NCBI RefSeq assembly: GCF_001653195.1
Contig: NZ_JXBB01000012.1
Location: forward strand, 124,001 to 188,000
Direction of reading: 5' to 3'
Origin: Hydrogenibacillus schlegelii
GTDB lineage: Bacteria; Bacillota; Bacilli; Thermicanales; DSM-22653
Length of the DNA: 64,000 nt
In this document: positions 34,724 to 44,097 of the stretch, piece after piece
Layout: each line of letters begins with the position of its first letter
How positions within the stretch are numbered: position 1 is the first letter of the stretch
Notes under the pieces: model-generated
Seen by the model: only the letters and a program-made list of their open reading frames with translations
The model's database searches: none
Told to the model about the DNA's origin: nothing
Made by a program: the position numbers and the translations under genes

Positions 34724-34966
34724 GTGCTGGAACTTTCGCGCCGGAGCGGGGAGCGTTATTATCTCAATCCGCTTCTCATCGAGACCGTCGAGGCGACGCC
34801 GGATACGGTCATCACCCTCGTCACCGGCAAAAAACTCGTCGTTCGGGAGTCCGCCGACGAGGTCGTCCGGCGGTTCGTCGCCGCCGTCCGGGACCTCGCC
34901 CCCGGCGGGCTCTTCCGGGCGCCGACGGCGGGCGACCCCGAACGAGGCGGAGCGTCGGTGCCATGA
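34724..34966 (+). CDS. flbD: Flagellar protein FlbD (SwrD)
   Basis: Small protein that in B. subtilis (SwrD) raises flagellar power by acting on stators. The FlbD signature is LNPLLIETVEATPDTVITLVTGKKLVVRE with VVRRF after it. The length of 80 is slightly more than the usual 71. GTG follows AGGAGGAGGGGG. The stop overlaps fliL (ATGA). The 100-nt gap after flgG has only short GC-rich inverted repeats. Confidence 0.93.
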   Translation: MLELSRRSGERYYLNPLLIETVEATPDTVITLVTGKKLVVRESADEVVRRFVAAVRDLAPGGLFRAPTAGDPERGGASVP

Positions 34967-35409
34967 GACAGCGGCTCATCGGTCTGTCCGTCGTCCTCAT
35001 CGTCGCCATCGGCACGCTGGCGGTCGTCACCGCCCTCCTCTGGCGGTATGTCATCGCGCCGCCGGTGTCTCAGGCGCCGGCCAGGGCGGAAGAAGGCGGG
35101 GACCTCCTTCGTTACGCCAAATACAGCGTCGAGACCGGCGATCTGACGACCGACCTCAAAGACAAGCATTACATTCTTCTTAATCTCACGATCATGACCG
35201 ATTCCAAAAAGGCGGCCGATGCCCTGGCAACGGCCATGTTCATCGTCAAACGGGAAGTGATCGGCGTCCTGTCCGAAATGACGTCCGAGGAGCTCCTCAC
35301 GGAGCAGGGCGTCGCCAAGATGGAGGCCGCCGTCGCCGAGCGGCTCCGGCCGTATCTCCCGGAGGGGAAGATCCTGAAGGTGGCGACGACGAAAAAGGTG
35401 ATCCAGTGA
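34963..35409 (+). CDS. fliL: Flagellar basal-body associated protein FliL
   Basis: Single-pass membrane protein that surrounds stator units. A short N-terminus precedes the membrane segment (about 7-30) and a periplasmic-side domain: LTTDLKDKHYILLNLTIMTD, then REVIGVLSEMTSEELLTEQG and AVAERLRPYLPEGKILKV. The length of 148 fits. The ATG overlaps the flbD stop. The start at 34963 is fixed by the hydrophobic N-terminus. Confidence 0.93.
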   Translation: MRQRLIGLSVVLIVAIGTLAVVTALLWRYVIAPPVSQAPARAEEGGDLLRYAKYSVETGDLTTDLKDKHYILLNLTIMTDSKKAADALATAMFIVKREVIGVLSEMTSEELLTEQGVAKMEAAVAERLRPYLPEGKILKVATTKKVIQ

Positions 35410-35438
35410 CCCCCGCCGGCGGGAAAGGGGGGCATCCT

Positions 35439-36434
35439 GTGAGCGACGTTTTGTCCCAGGCGGAGATCGACGCGCTGCTTGAGGCCCTCACGTCCGGCGA
35501 GATGAACGTCGAGGCGCTCCGGCAAGAGGAGACTTCCGCTCGCGTCCGGGCGTACGACTTCAAGCGGGCGCTCCGCTTTTCCAAGGACCACATCCGGACG
35601 CTGACGCGGATTCACGAAAACTTTGCCCGGCTGCTTTCGACGCATTATTCGACGATGCTCCGGAGCTACGTCAGCCTCGCGGTGGCCTCCGTCGACCAAC
35701 TGCCGTATGAGGAGTTCATCCGCTCGATCGGCGCCAGCACGATCGTCGGCGTCTATTCGGCCGCGCCGCTCAAAGGCAATTTTCTCATTGAGTTTTCGCC
35801 GGCGCTCGCCTACGCCTTGCTGGAGCGGGTGCTCGGCGGGAGCGGGGCGCGGCCGTTTCAGCGGTATAACTGGACGGAGATCGAGCAGCGGATCGTCGAG
35901 CGGCTTCTCACCCGGGCCGGGCAGGTGTTCCGGGAGTCGTGGCAGCAGATGATCGAGCTTACGCCGGAGCTCGAAGATGTGGAGACGAACCCGCAGTTTC
36001 TTCAGATCATCTCGCCGAACGAAATCGTCGCCGTCGTGACGCTCAGCGCCAAAATCGGCGAGATGAGCGGGATGATGAACATCTGCCTGCCGCACGTCAT
36101 GCTCGAACCGCTTTTGAACCGCCTGTCGGCCCGGCACATGCTGTCGACCGTCCGGCGGGAGTTGACCGGCGAGGAGCGGGCCCGGCTTGAGCGGCAGATC
36201 GCCCGGACGCCGGTGCCGGTCGTCGTGGAGCTCGGCCGGGCGACGCTTCTTCTCCGGGAACTCCTGTCGCTCGAGGTCGGCGACGTCATCCGGCTGAACC
36301 GCCGCACGGAGGAGCCGCTTCTCCTCTACGTCGGCTCCCGGCCGAAGTTCACCGTCCGCCCGGGCCGATCGCGGCGCAAGCTCGCGGTCCTCGTCGAGGG
36401 GCCGGTGAAGGAGGATGACGCCGATGGCGGATGA
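35439..36434 (+). CDS. fliM: Flagellar motor switch protein FliM
   Basis: C-ring protein that receives CheY-P. The N-terminal CheY-binding motif is VLSQAEIDALLEAL; the middle CheC-like domain contains HSTMLRSYVS-type and PLKGNFLIEFSPALAYALLE sequences, and the C-terminal SpoA/FliN fold ends with EVGDVIRLNRRTEEPLLLYV. GTG at 35439 is chosen over 35406 because AAAGGGGGG lies six bases upstream and the product starts like other FliM. Its end overlaps fliY by 11 nt. The length is 331. Confidence 0.95.
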   Translation: MSDVLSQAEIDALLEALTSGEMNVEALRQEETSARVRAYDFKRALRFSKDHIRTLTRIHENFARLLSTHYSTMLRSYVSLAVASVDQLPYEEFIRSIGASTIVGVYSAAPLKGNFLIEFSPALAYALLERVLGGSGARPFQRYNWTEIEQRIVERLLTRAGQVFRESWQQMIELTPELEDVETNPQFLQIISPNEIVAVVTLSAKIGEMSGMMNICLPHVMLEPLLNRLSARHMLSTVRRELTGEERARLERQIARTPVPVVVELGRATLLLRELLSLEVGDVIRLNRRTEEPLLLYVGSRPKFTVRPGRSRRKLAVLVEGPVKEDDADGG

Positions 36435-37725
36435 GAAGAACCGGGATCTGTTGAGCCAGGAAGAGATCGACGCCCTCCTTCGGGCCGTTCAGGACGACGC
36501 CGGGACGGACGTTCCGCCTTCGGCGCCGGAGGTCGCGGCGGAACTCGACGGACTGGAGGCGGACGTCCTCGGGGAGATCGGCAACATCAGCTTCGGTTCG
36601 GCCTCGACGGCGCTGTCGCAAATCTTGAATCAGAAGGTCGAGATCACCACGCCGATGGTGTCCGTTGTGGAGACGGCGGCGTTGTACGACGACCTGCCCT
36701 ATCCCCTCGTCGCGGTGTTCGTCGATTATACCGAGGGGCTTCAGGGGACGAACGCCCTCCTCCTTCGGGCCCGGGACGCGGCGGTGATCGCGTCTCTCAT
36801 GATGGGCGGGGACGGGACCGGCGTCGGGGACGACCTCGGCGAGCTCGAGCTTTCGGCGGTTCAGGAAGCGATGAATCAGATGATGGGCTCGGCGGCGACG
36901 GCGATGTCGGAAGTCTTCGGCGGCCGGGTGAACATCTCGCCGCCGCAGGCCCGGTTCATGGAGCGGCCGACCGACGAAGGGCTCTGGCCCCTGTCCGAAG
37001 AGCGGCGGCTCGTTCGCGTGGCCTTCCGGCTGAAGATCGGCCGCCTCGTCGACTCGTCGATCATGCAGCTCGTCCCGCTTCCGTTTGCCAAGGCCCTGGT
37101 CGCCCGCCTGCTCGGCGGCGCGGCGGAGCCGGCGGGCGATGCGCCGGCGCCGGACGCCGTGGCGCCTTCGTCTTCGGGCGCCGGGAAACCGCCGGAAGCG
37201 GGCGGGAGCCCCGACGTTCCCGAAGCGGGATACGGCGGGACGGAGCGGTCGGGCGTCGGCCGGGCGCCGGGCGGCGAAGCGGCGAGGCCGTCCGCCCGGG
37301 TCGCTTCGGTCGGCGGGGAGGCCCCGCGGAGCGCGGGAGCGGGCCGGGCGGAAGCGCCGTCGGGGGGAGCGGCCGGCGCGCCTTCCGGCGGGCCGGCGGG
37401 AGCCCGGGTGCAGCCGGTGGTCTTTCCGGACCTTTCGGCTTCCGCGCCGGTCGGGGCGGGGTCGGAGACGCTCCAGCTTCTGCTCGACGTTCCCCTCGAG
37501 GTGACGGTCGAGCTCGGACGGACAAAGCGGCTCATCAAAGACATCCTCTCCCTCGCTCCGGGGTCGATCATCGAGCTGGACAAACTCGCCGGCGAACCGG
37601 TGGACATCTACGTCAACCACAAGCGGATCGCCCGCGGCGAAGTCGTCGTCATCGACGAGAACTTCGGCGTCCGGGTGACGGAAATCATTAGCCCCTGGGA
37701 GCGCCTCGGCACGCTGGAGTCCTAA
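36424..37725 (+). CDS. fliY: Flagellar motor switch phosphatase FliY
   Basis: C-ring protein of Firmicutes that combines a FliN-type switch domain with a CheC-like CheY-P phosphatase. It opens with a FliM-like CheY-binding peptide (LLSQEEIDALLRAV, 9-22). The phosphatase region has VLGEIGNISFGSASTALSQI and LSAVQEAMNQMMGSAATAM, with the E-x2-N type active motifs. A long Ala/Gly/Pro-rich linker (about 235-345) leads to the SpoA domain (about 350-433). The linker makes it ~55 residues longer than in B. subtilis. ATG 36424 is preferred to 36415 by the AGGAGG spacing. Confidence 0.95.
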   Translation: MADEKNRDLLSQEEIDALLRAVQDDAGTDVPPSAPEVAAELDGLEADVLGEIGNISFGSASTALSQILNQKVEITTPMVSVVETAALYDDLPYPLVAVFVDYTEGLQGTNALLLRARDAAVIASLMMGGDGTGVGDDLGELELSAVQEAMNQMMGSAATAMSEVFGGRVNISPPQARFMERPTDEGLWPLSEERRLVRVAFRLKIGRLVDSSIMQLVPLPFAKALVARLLGGAAEPAGDAPAPDAVAPSSSGAGKPPEAGGSPDVPEAGYGGTERSGVGRAPGGEAARPSARVASVGGEAPRSAGAGRAEAPSGGAAGAPSGGPAGARVQPVVFPDLSASAPVGAGSETLQLLLDVPLEVTVELGRTKRLIKDILSLAPGSIIELDKLAGEPVDIYVNHKRIARGEVVVIDENFGVRVTEIISPWERLGTLES

Positions 37726-37813
37726 GCCCCGGCGGGGGCGGAAGGCACGGCGTCCGGAAGGCGGGACGCAAGGCGTTCGGCGAAACGACGGCGCACCGAA
37801 TTGGAGGTCGACG

Positions 37814-38176
37814 ATGGGAAAGCGAATCCTCGTCGTGGACGACGCGGCGTTCATGCGCATGATGCTCAAAGACATCCTGACGAAAAACGGGTACGAGGTC
37901 GTCGGCGAGGCGCCGGACGGCGCCAAAGCCGTCGAGCTGTACCAGGAGCTTAAGCCGGACCTCGTGACGATGGACATCACGATGCCGGAGATGGACGGCA
38001 TCCAGGCGCTCAAGGAGATCAAAAAGATCGATCCCCAGGCAAAGGTCATCATGTGTTCGGCGATGGGACAGCAGGCGATGGTGATCGAGGCGATCCAGGC
38101 CGGCGCCAAGGATTTCATCGTCAAACCGTTTCAGGCGGAGCGGGTGCTCGAGGCGGTCCGAAAGTTGCTCGGGTGA
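37814..38176 (+). CDS. cheY: Chemotaxis response regulator CheY
   Basis: Single-domain receiver that, once phosphorylated by CheA, binds FliM and FliY to set motor rotation. The acidic pocket is D9/D10, the phospho-acceptor D54 (TMDITMPEMDG), then S82 (MCSAMG) and K104 (IVKPF). The length of 120 is exact for the Bacillus protein. GGAGG precedes the ATG. It stands between fliY and fliO as in B. subtilis. Confidence 0.97.
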   Translation: MGKRILVVDDAAFMRMMLKDILTKNGYEVVGEAPDGAKAVELYQELKPDLVTMDITMPEMDGIQALKEIKKIDPQAKVIMCSAMGQQAMVIEAIQAGAKDFIVKPFQAERVLEAVRKLLG

Positions 38177-38186
38177 GGTGAGGGCG

Positions 38187-39170
38187 GTGAACGGAGGGCG
38201 CGGGCGCCGGGTTCGGTGGGTTCTGGGGATCTTGGCGGCGCTCGTCGTCGCCGGCGCGCCGGCCGCGCGGGGAATCGCGGCGGCCGCTTCCGGCGGATGG
38301 GCTCCGGCCGCCGGCGACATGGGCGCGGCCGCATCCGGCCGGCGCGCGGCGGCCGAAGCGGCCGGGGGGGGTGCGCCGGCGGCCGCCTTCGACGGCGCGG
38401 CGGTTGCTTCCGGTCAGGCGAACGGCGGGGCGCCTTCCGCTCCCGGAAAGCCCGCCGACCCGGAGGAGACGGTGGCGACGTGGCTCAAGCGCCGGGCGAC
38501 CGAAGGGGACGGCGCCGGGACGCCCTCGGCCCCATCCGGCGACGCCCGCCCCCTCACCGACCCCCGCGCCGAGGGGCCGGCCGGACCCGGCATCGCCGGC
38601 ACGCTGAAGGTCATCCTCGCCCTCGGCTTCGTCGTCGTCCTCCTCCTCGGCCTCGGGACGCTTGTAAGGCGCCTCCGGCGGGCCGTCGCCTTCGGCGCCT
38701 TCGGAAGCGAGGCGACCGGGCTCAGCCTGAAGGCGATCCAGCCCCTGACGCCGGGGCGGGCGGTGGCGGTGGTGGAGGTCGAAGGCCGGCGGTATCTCCT
38801 CGGCGTGGGCGAGGCGGTCACCCTCCTCGACCGGCTCGCCGACGGCGTCGCCGCGGAAGCGGCGATCCAGGCGGAACCCGAGCGGGGATGGAAGGCGGAG
38901 GGGGAAGAAGCCGGCCGGCGCGAGGATCGGGCGACCGTCGATCGGGGCGGCGGGGCGCCGACGGGCGGCCGGACCGTGGCATACGATCCCGCTCCGGTCG
39001 GCGGCCGGTCTCAGGCGCCCGGTCGGCCGGCGCGCCCGGAAGGGCTTCCGGCGCTTTCGGCGGCGCTTTTCGACCGGGCGCGGCGCCTGGCGGCGCAGGC
39101 GACGGCCCTTCGGGAGGCCCGGCGGCGGCTTGACGATCGGTTCCACCGGCGGGACGGCGGGGGGCGGTGA
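38187..39170 (+). CDS. fliO: Flagellar biosynthesis protein FliO (FliZ)
   Basis: Assembly factor of the flagellar export gate, called FliZ in Bacillus. A basic N-terminus with a signal-like hydrophobic segment (RWVLGILAALVVAGAPAARG) precedes an Ala/Gly-rich region, then one membrane span (about 134-155, TLKVILALGFVVVLLLGLGT) and the FliO domain (LSLKAIQPLTPGRAVAVVEV, then LLGVGEAVTLLDRL). Most of the remainder is low-complexity, which makes it 327 residues against ~220. GTG at 38187 is preferred because GAGGTGAG lies just upstream; 38178 is the alternative. It overlaps fliP by 4 nt. Confidence 0.85.
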   Translation: MNGGRGRRVRWVLGILAALVVAGAPAARGIAAAASGGWAPAAGDMGAAASGRRAAAEAAGGGAPAAAFDGAAVASGQANGGAPSAPGKPADPEETVATWLKRRATEGDGAGTPSAPSGDARPLTDPRAEGPAGPGIAGTLKVILALGFVVVLLLGLGTLVRRLRRAVAFGAFGSEATGLSLKAIQPLTPGRAVAVVEVEGRRYLLGVGEAVTLLDRLADGVAAEAAIQAEPERGWKAEGEEAGRREDRATVDRGGGAPTGGRTVAYDPAPVGGRSQAPGRPARPEGLPALSAALFDRARRLAAQATALREARRRLDDRFHRRDGGGR

Positions 39171-39850
39171 CGGTGGACCTCGAGACGCTCCTTAAGCTCT
39201 GGTGGCCGGACGCCCCCGCCCAGGGGCAGACGACGATCGGGCTGTTTCTTCTCCTTACGGTGCTCACGCTGGCCCCGGCGATCGTCGTCCTCATGACGAG
39301 CTTTACCCGGATCGTCGTCGTCCTCGCCTTCGTCCGGAGCGGGCTGGCGACGCCGCAGATCCCGCCGAACCCGGTGCTCGTGGGCCTGGCGCTCTTTATG
39401 ACGGCGTACATCATGGCCCCGACGATCGGGACGATCGTCGATGAGGCGTACCGGCCGTACGTCGAGGGGAAGATCACCGCCGAGGAGGCCATCGACCGGG
39501 CGGTCGTCCCGCTCAAGACGTTTATGGCGCAGTCGACGCGGCAGAAGGACCTGCAGCTTTTTTTGAGCTACGGCCGGTATCCGCCGCCGAGGTCGGTCGA
39601 AGACATCCCGCTTGCGGCCCTCGTGCCGGCGTTCGTCGTGAGCGAGCTCACCACGGCCTTCAAGATGGGCTTTTATCTGTACCTTCCGTTCGTCGTCATC
39701 GATCTCGTCGTGGCGAGCCTCCTCATGGGCATGGGGATGATGATGCTGCCGCCGGTGATGGTTTCGCTGCCGTTTAAGGTGCTCCTCTTCCTCCTCGTCG
39801 ACGGCTGGTCGCTCGTCGTCGAGACGCTGCTTCTTTCGTTTCAGCGCTAG
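39167..39850 (+). CDS. fliP: Flagellar export gate protein FliP
   Basis: Core of the FliPQR export channel. Four hydrophobic segments frame the conserved VLMTSFTRIVVVLAFVRSGL, QIPPNPVLVGLALFMTAYIM and GFYLYLPFVVIDLVVASLLM; MGMMMLPPVMVSLPFKVLLF closes the protein. The length of 227 is normal. It starts GTG at 39167 over the fliO stop; a second GTG at 39173 is possible. There is no long cleavable signal peptide, as in other Firmicutes. Confidence 0.97.
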   Translation: MTVDLETLLKLWWPDAPAQGQTTIGLFLLLTVLTLAPAIVVLMTSFTRIVVVLAFVRSGLATPQIPPNPVLVGLALFMTAYIMAPTIGTIVDEAYRPYVEGKITAEEAIDRAVVPLKTFMAQSTRQKDLQLFLSYGRYPPPRSVEDIPLAALVPAFVVSELTTAFKMGFYLYLPFVVIDLVVASLLMGMGMMMLPPVMVSLPFKVLLFLLVDGWSLVVETLLLSFQR

Positions 39851-39871
39851 CGACCGGAAAGGAGGCGTCCC

Positions 39872-40144
39872 GTGTCGGCGGAGATGGGGTTTTACGTCGT
39901 CGGACAGGCGGTCTGGACGGTCCTTCGGGCGATCGCCTGGCCCCTCGGCGCCGGGCTTCTCGTCGGCCTCGTCGTGAGCCTCCTCATGGCGACGACGCAG
40001 ATCCAGGAGCAGACCCTCGCGTTCATCCCGAAGATCGTCGCCGTCCTCGTCGCCCTCGTCGTCTTCGGCCAGGCGATCTTCGGCGCGATCGTCGATTTTG
40101 CCCGGCTCATGTTCGAACTCGCCCGGGGGGCCGCCGGCGGATGA
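39872..40144 (+). CDS. fliQ: Flagellar export gate protein FliQ
   Basis: Small two-helix subunit of the export channel. Hydrophobic hairpin segments flank TTQIQEQTLAFIPKI, the FliQ hallmark. The length of 90 is exact. AAAGGAGG lies before the GTG. It overlaps fliR by 4 nt (ATGA). Confidence 0.97.
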   Translation: MSAEMGFYVVGQAVWTVLRAIAWPLGAGLLVGLVVSLLMATTQIQEQTLAFIPKIVAVLVALVVFGQAIFGAIVDFARLMFELARGAAGG

Positions 40145-40890
40145 CGGCCTTCGTCGGGACGGCGGTGCTCGTCATGACGCGGCTTTTTGCGTTTTTCCTC
40201 GTGGCGACGCCGTTTGCGCTCAGGGGATTTTCCCTGCTCGGCCGGACGGCGTTCGCCCTCGCGACGGCGTTCGTCGTCCTCGCCGCCGGGGTGCCGGCGG
40301 CGGAGCCGGACGGCACCTTTCCGCTTGCCGTTCTCATGAACGCTTTCCTCGGCCTCGCCCTCGGCTTTGCGGTGCAGCTGTTTTTTGCCCTGTTCGATGT
40401 CGCCGGCGGTCTCGTCGACTATCAGATGGGCCTCGCCATCGTGAACGTCCTCGACCCGCGGACGGGAGTGGAGCAGCCGCTTCTGGGGCAGCTCTTTTCG
40501 CTTCTGGCGCTCTTCGTGTTCTTCGTCTCCGGCGCCCACCGGCCGCTCCTCGCGGCGGTGCTTCAGAGCTTTTCCGTCTGGCCGCCGGACGGGCCGCTCC
40601 GGCTGGACGGTCCCATCGCGCCGGCGCTCGCCGCCTGGACGGCCCAGGTGTTCGCGTTCGGTGCGCTGTTTGCGGCGCCGATGGCGGCGGTGCTGTTTGT
40701 CGTCGACCTCGCCCTGGCGCTTTTGTCCCGGGCGGTGCCGCAGATGAACATCTTCGTCGTCGGCCTGCCGGTGAAGATCTTCGGCGCCTTGTTTACCCTG
40801 GGCGTTTTTCTTCCGGCGATGGCCGCCGCCTTCGGGCCGCTTTTCGACCGGCTGGCGGCGATGATCCTCCGCCTTTCGGCCGGCGGTTAG
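40141..40890 (+). CDS. fliR: Flagellar export gate protein FliR
   Basis: Third channel subunit. The protein is almost wholly hydrophobic, with six predicted membrane helices; LGFAVQLFFALFDVAGGLVDYQMGL and QMNIFVVGLPVKIFGALFTL-type signatures identify it. The length of 249 is typical. The start overlaps the fliQ stop, and flhB follows after 11 nt with its own strong ribosome site. Confidence 0.96.
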   Translation: MTAFVGTAVLVMTRLFAFFLVATPFALRGFSLLGRTAFALATAFVVLAAGVPAAEPDGTFPLAVLMNAFLGLALGFAVQLFFALFDVAGGLVDYQMGLAIVNVLDPRTGVEQPLLGQLFSLLALFVFFVSGAHRPLLAAVLQSFSVWPPDGPLRLDGPIAPALAAWTAQVFAFGALFAAPMAAVLFVVDLALALLSRAVPQMNIFVVGLPVKIFGALFTLGVFLPAMAAAFGPLFDRLAAMILRLSAGG

Positions 40891-40901
40891 GAGGAAACGG
40901 G

Positions 40902-42005
40902 ATGGACCGGCTTCCCTACCCGGTGGCGCTTCAGTTTTTTGCCGAGGAAAAAACGGAACCGGCGACGCCGCGGAAAAAAGAAGAGGCGCGGAAAAAAGGC
41001 CAGGTGGCGAAAAGCCCGGAGGTGTCCCAGGCGTTCGTCCTCCTCGCCGGCACGCTCGCCCTCGCCGCGGTCGGCGGGCGGATCGTCGCCGCCTTCGAAG
41101 CGGCGTTTTACCGGGCGGCGTCTTTCGGGCCGGAGGCGGCGACGCCGGGGGGGATCGGGACGGCGTTCGTTCAGGCGGTGCGGGACGTGATGCCGTGGCT
41201 CGGGCTTTTTTTCGGCGCGGTTTTCGCGGCGGCCTTTTTCGGCCAGTACGTCCAGGTCGGAAGCCTCATGGCCGTGGAGCCGATCCTCCCGCAGCTCTCC
41301 CGGATCGATCCGATCCAGGGCCTCCGGCGCCTGTTCGGCCTCCGGGCGCTCGTCGAGCTCGGGAAGGCGCTCCTTAAGGCCGCCTTTCTCGCCGCCGTCC
41401 TCTACGGCGTGCTGAAAAACGAGCTCGCCCGGCTCCCGGCCCTCGCCGCGATGGCGCCGGCCGGCGTCGCCGCCGCCGTCGGCGACCTTTCGCTCCGGCT
41501 CCTTTTCGCGGCGGCGCTGGCGTCGGCCGTCGTCGCCGCCCTCGACTTCGGCTACCAGCGGTTCGATTATGCCCGGAAGCTCCGGATGACGAAGCAGGAG
41601 CTCAAAGACGAATGGAAAAAGACCGAAGGGGATCCGCTGACGAAAAGCCGCCTCCGGCGCCGGCGGCGGGAGCTGGCGACGCGGCGGATGATGCAGGAAG
41701 TTCCAAAGGCCGACGTCGTCATCACCAACCCGACGCACTTAAGCGTCGCCCTCCGCTATGACGCCCTCCGGGATCCGGCGCCGCGGGTCGTGGCCAAAGG
41801 GGCGGATTTTCTCGCCCTCCGCATCCGGGAAGTCGCCCGCCGGCACGGCGTCGAGGTGGTGGAAAACCCGCCCCTCGCCCGGGCCCTCTACCGGGATGTT
41901 CCGCTCGGCGGCCGCATCCCGCCGGCCTTTTACCGCGCGGTGGCGGAGGTGCTCGCCTTCGTCTACCGGAAAAAAGGCCGCACGCTCGGCGGGCCGGAGC
42001 GGTGA
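40902..42005 (+). CDS. flhB: Flagellar export switch protein FlhB
   Basis: Sets substrate specificity of the export gate through self-cleavage. Four membrane helices are followed by the cytoplasmic domain with the autocleavage motif N276-P277-T278-H279 (VVITNPTHLSVAL). N-terminal KTEPATPRKKEEARKKGQVAKS and C-terminal VEVVENPPLARALYR are family blocks. The length is 367. TTAGGAGGAAA precedes the ATG. The upstream open frame from 40098 is a shadow of fliR. Confidence 0.97.
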   Translation: MDRLPYPVALQFFAEEKTEPATPRKKEEARKKGQVAKSPEVSQAFVLLAGTLALAAVGGRIVAAFEAAFYRAASFGPEAATPGGIGTAFVQAVRDVMPWLGLFFGAVFAAAFFGQYVQVGSLMAVEPILPQLSRIDPIQGLRRLFGLRALVELGKALLKAAFLAAVLYGVLKNELARLPALAAMAPAGVAAAVGDLSLRLLFAAALASAVVAALDFGYQRFDYARKLRMTKQELKDEWKKTEGDPLTKSRLRRRRRELATRRMMQEVPKADVVITNPTHLSVALRYDALRDPAPRVVAKGADFLALRIREVARRHGVEVVENPPLARALYRDVPLGGRIPPAFYRAVAEVLAFVYRKKGRTLGGPER

Positions 42006-42090
42006 GGGGCCGTTTCGCCGCCGGCCGGGGCGGCGGGGGCGGGGCCGCCGGAGCTCGCTCGCCGGAAGACGCCGAAAGGGGGGGAGGCTC

Positions 42091-44097
42091 GTGCGCCGGG
42101 AAGCGGTCGTGTTCCTCGGCGTGGTCGCCATCGTCCTGATGATGGTCGTGCCGCTACCGCCGCCGCTTCTGGATTTTCTCATCCTGCTCAACCTGGCGCT
42201 TTCCCTCACCGTCCTCCTCGTGGCGATGAGCGCGCGGGACCCGCTGGAGTTTTCGGTTTTTCCGACGCTCCTTCTCATCACGACGCTCTTTCGCCTGGCG
42301 CTCAACGTCTCCACGACCCGGTCGATCTTAAGCCGCATGACCGGCGGCGAGGTCATCCACGCCTTCGGCAGCTTCGTCGTCGGCGGCGAGCCGGTCGTCG
42401 GCTTCATCGTCTTCCTCATTCTCGTCATCATCCAGTTCCTCGTCATCACGAAAGGCGCCGAGCGCGTGGCGGAAGTCGCCGCCCGCTTCACCCTCGATGC
42501 GATGCCGGGGAAGCAAATGTCGATCGACGCCGACCTCGGCGCCGGCCTCATCGACGAGGCGGAGGCCCGGCGGCGGCGGGCGGCCCTCGAGCGGGAGGCC
42601 GATTTTTACGGGGCGATGGACGGGGCGAGCAAATTCGTCAAAGGCGACGCCATCGCCGCGCTCATCATCCTGGCGGTGAACATCGTCGGCGGACTCATCA
42701 TCGGCGTCCTCGTCCACGGAAAGTCCCTTGCGGAGGCGGCGTCGATCTACACGGTCCTGTCTGTCGGCGAAGGCCTCGTGGCCCAGATCCCCGCGCTTTT
42801 CGTCTCGACCGCCACCGGGATCCTCGTCACCCGGGCCGCCTCCGGCGAAGGACTCGTCCGGGAGCTCGAGACGCAGCTTTTTGCCTACCCGCAGCTTCTC
42901 TACATCGTCGCCGGGGTGCTTCTTTTGCTCGGGGTGCTCACGCCGATCCCGTTTTTGGCCGCCGGGCCTTTGGCCGGCCTCGTCGCCTTCGGCGGCTACC
43001 GGATCGACCGGCTGGCGAAGGCGCCGTCCCCGCCGCCGGAGGCGGAGGCCCCCAGGGAGCCCGTCCGGCCGGAAAGCGCCCTGGAGCTTCTCGACGCCGA
43101 ACCGGTGGAAGTCGAATTCGGCTACGCCCTCATTCCGCTCGCCGACCCGAAGCAGGGCGGGGATCTCATGGAGCGGGTGCTCATGATCCGCCGTCAGCTC
43201 GCCCTCGAGCTCGGCTTCATCGTGCCCACGATCCGTCTCCGGGATAACCTCCAGCTTCGGCCGAACGCCTACATCATCAAGATCCACGGCGCCGTCGTCG
43301 GCCGCGGCGAGGTGCGGCCGGAGCGGCTGTTTGCCGTCGGCGGCGAGCGGGAGCTTCCCGGCGAGCGGACGGTCGATCCGGCCTTCGGCCTTCCGGCGTA
43401 CTGGATCGATCCGCAGGATCGGGACGCGGCGGAGCTCGGCGGCTACACGGTCGTCGATCCGTCCAGCGTGCTGGCGACGCATCTCACCGAGCTCATCCGG
43501 CGCCACGCCCACGAGCTCCTCGGGCGGGACGAGACGAAGGCCCTCGTCGATCACGTCCGGAAGCGGCACCCGGCCCTCGTCGACGACCTCCTCGGCGTGC
43601 TCACGGTCGGGGAGGTGCAGAAGGTCCTGGCGGGCCTCCTCCGGGAGCGGATCTCGATCCGACGGCTTCCGACGATCTTCGAGGCGCTGGCGGACCACGG
43701 CGCGAAGGTGAAGGACCCGGCGCTTCTTACGGAATTCGTCCGCCAGGCGCTCGCCCGGCAGATCACGGCGCAGTTTGCCCGGGACGGGGTGATCCGGGTC
43801 ATTCAGCTCGGGCCCGACCTCGAGCAGAAGATCCTCGAGCGGATTCAGCGGACGGACTTCGGCGAGTTCGTCGCCCTCTCGCCCGAAGAGCTTGAGGCGT
43901 TTTTCCGGCGCCTGAAGGAAGCGCGGCGGCCGTTTGAGGCGGCCGGCGAGCCGCCGGTCGTCCTCACCTCGCCGGCGGTCCGGCGCCACGTCGCCGACCT
44001 CCTCACCCGGCTTCAGCCGGACTGGACCGTGCTTTCGTACAACGAGCTTGAGCCGACGGTGGAAGTCCAGAGCATAAGCGTGGTGACGGCCTCATGA
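42091..44097 (+). CDS. flhA: Flagellar export gate protein FlhA
   Basis: Large export gate protein that uses the proton gradient and docks chaperone-substrate complexes. Eight membrane helices in the first half hold LFRLALNVSTTRSIL and the FHIPEP loop MDGASKFVKGDAIAALIIL; the cytoplasmic domain follows from about residue 325. The length of 668 is normal (B. subtilis 677). GTG is chosen at the first residue of the hydrophobic N-terminus, with AAAGGGGGGGAGG upstream. It overlaps flhF (ATGA). Confidence 0.97.
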   Translation: MRREAVVFLGVVAIVLMMVVPLPPPLLDFLILLNLALSLTVLLVAMSARDPLEFSVFPTLLLITTLFRLALNVSTTRSILSRMTGGEVIHAFGSFVVGGEPVVGFIVFLILVIIQFLVITKGAERVAEVAARFTLDAMPGKQMSIDADLGAGLIDEAEARRRRAALEREADFYGAMDGASKFVKGDAIAALIILAVNIVGGLIIGVLVHGKSLAEAASIYTVLSVGEGLVAQIPALFVSTATGILVTRAASGEGLVRELETQLFAYPQLLYIVAGVLLLLGVLTPIPFLAAGPLAGLVAFGGYRIDRLAKAPSPPPEAEAPREPVRPESALELLDAEPVEVEFGYALIPLADPKQGGDLMERVLMIRRQLALELGFIVPTIRLRDNLQLRPNAYIIKIHGAVVGRGEVRPERLFAVGGERELPGERTVDPAFGLPAYWIDPQDRDAAELGGYTVVDPSSVLATHLTELIRRHAHELLGRDETKALVDHVRKRHPALVDDLLGVLTVGEVQKVLAGLLRERISIRRLPTIFEALADHGAKVKDPALLTEFVRQALARQITAQFARDGVIRVIQLGPDLEQKILERIQRTDFGEFVALSPEELEAFFRRLKEARRPFEAAGEPPVVLTSPAVRRHVADLLTRLQPDWTVLSYNELEPTVEVQSISVVTAS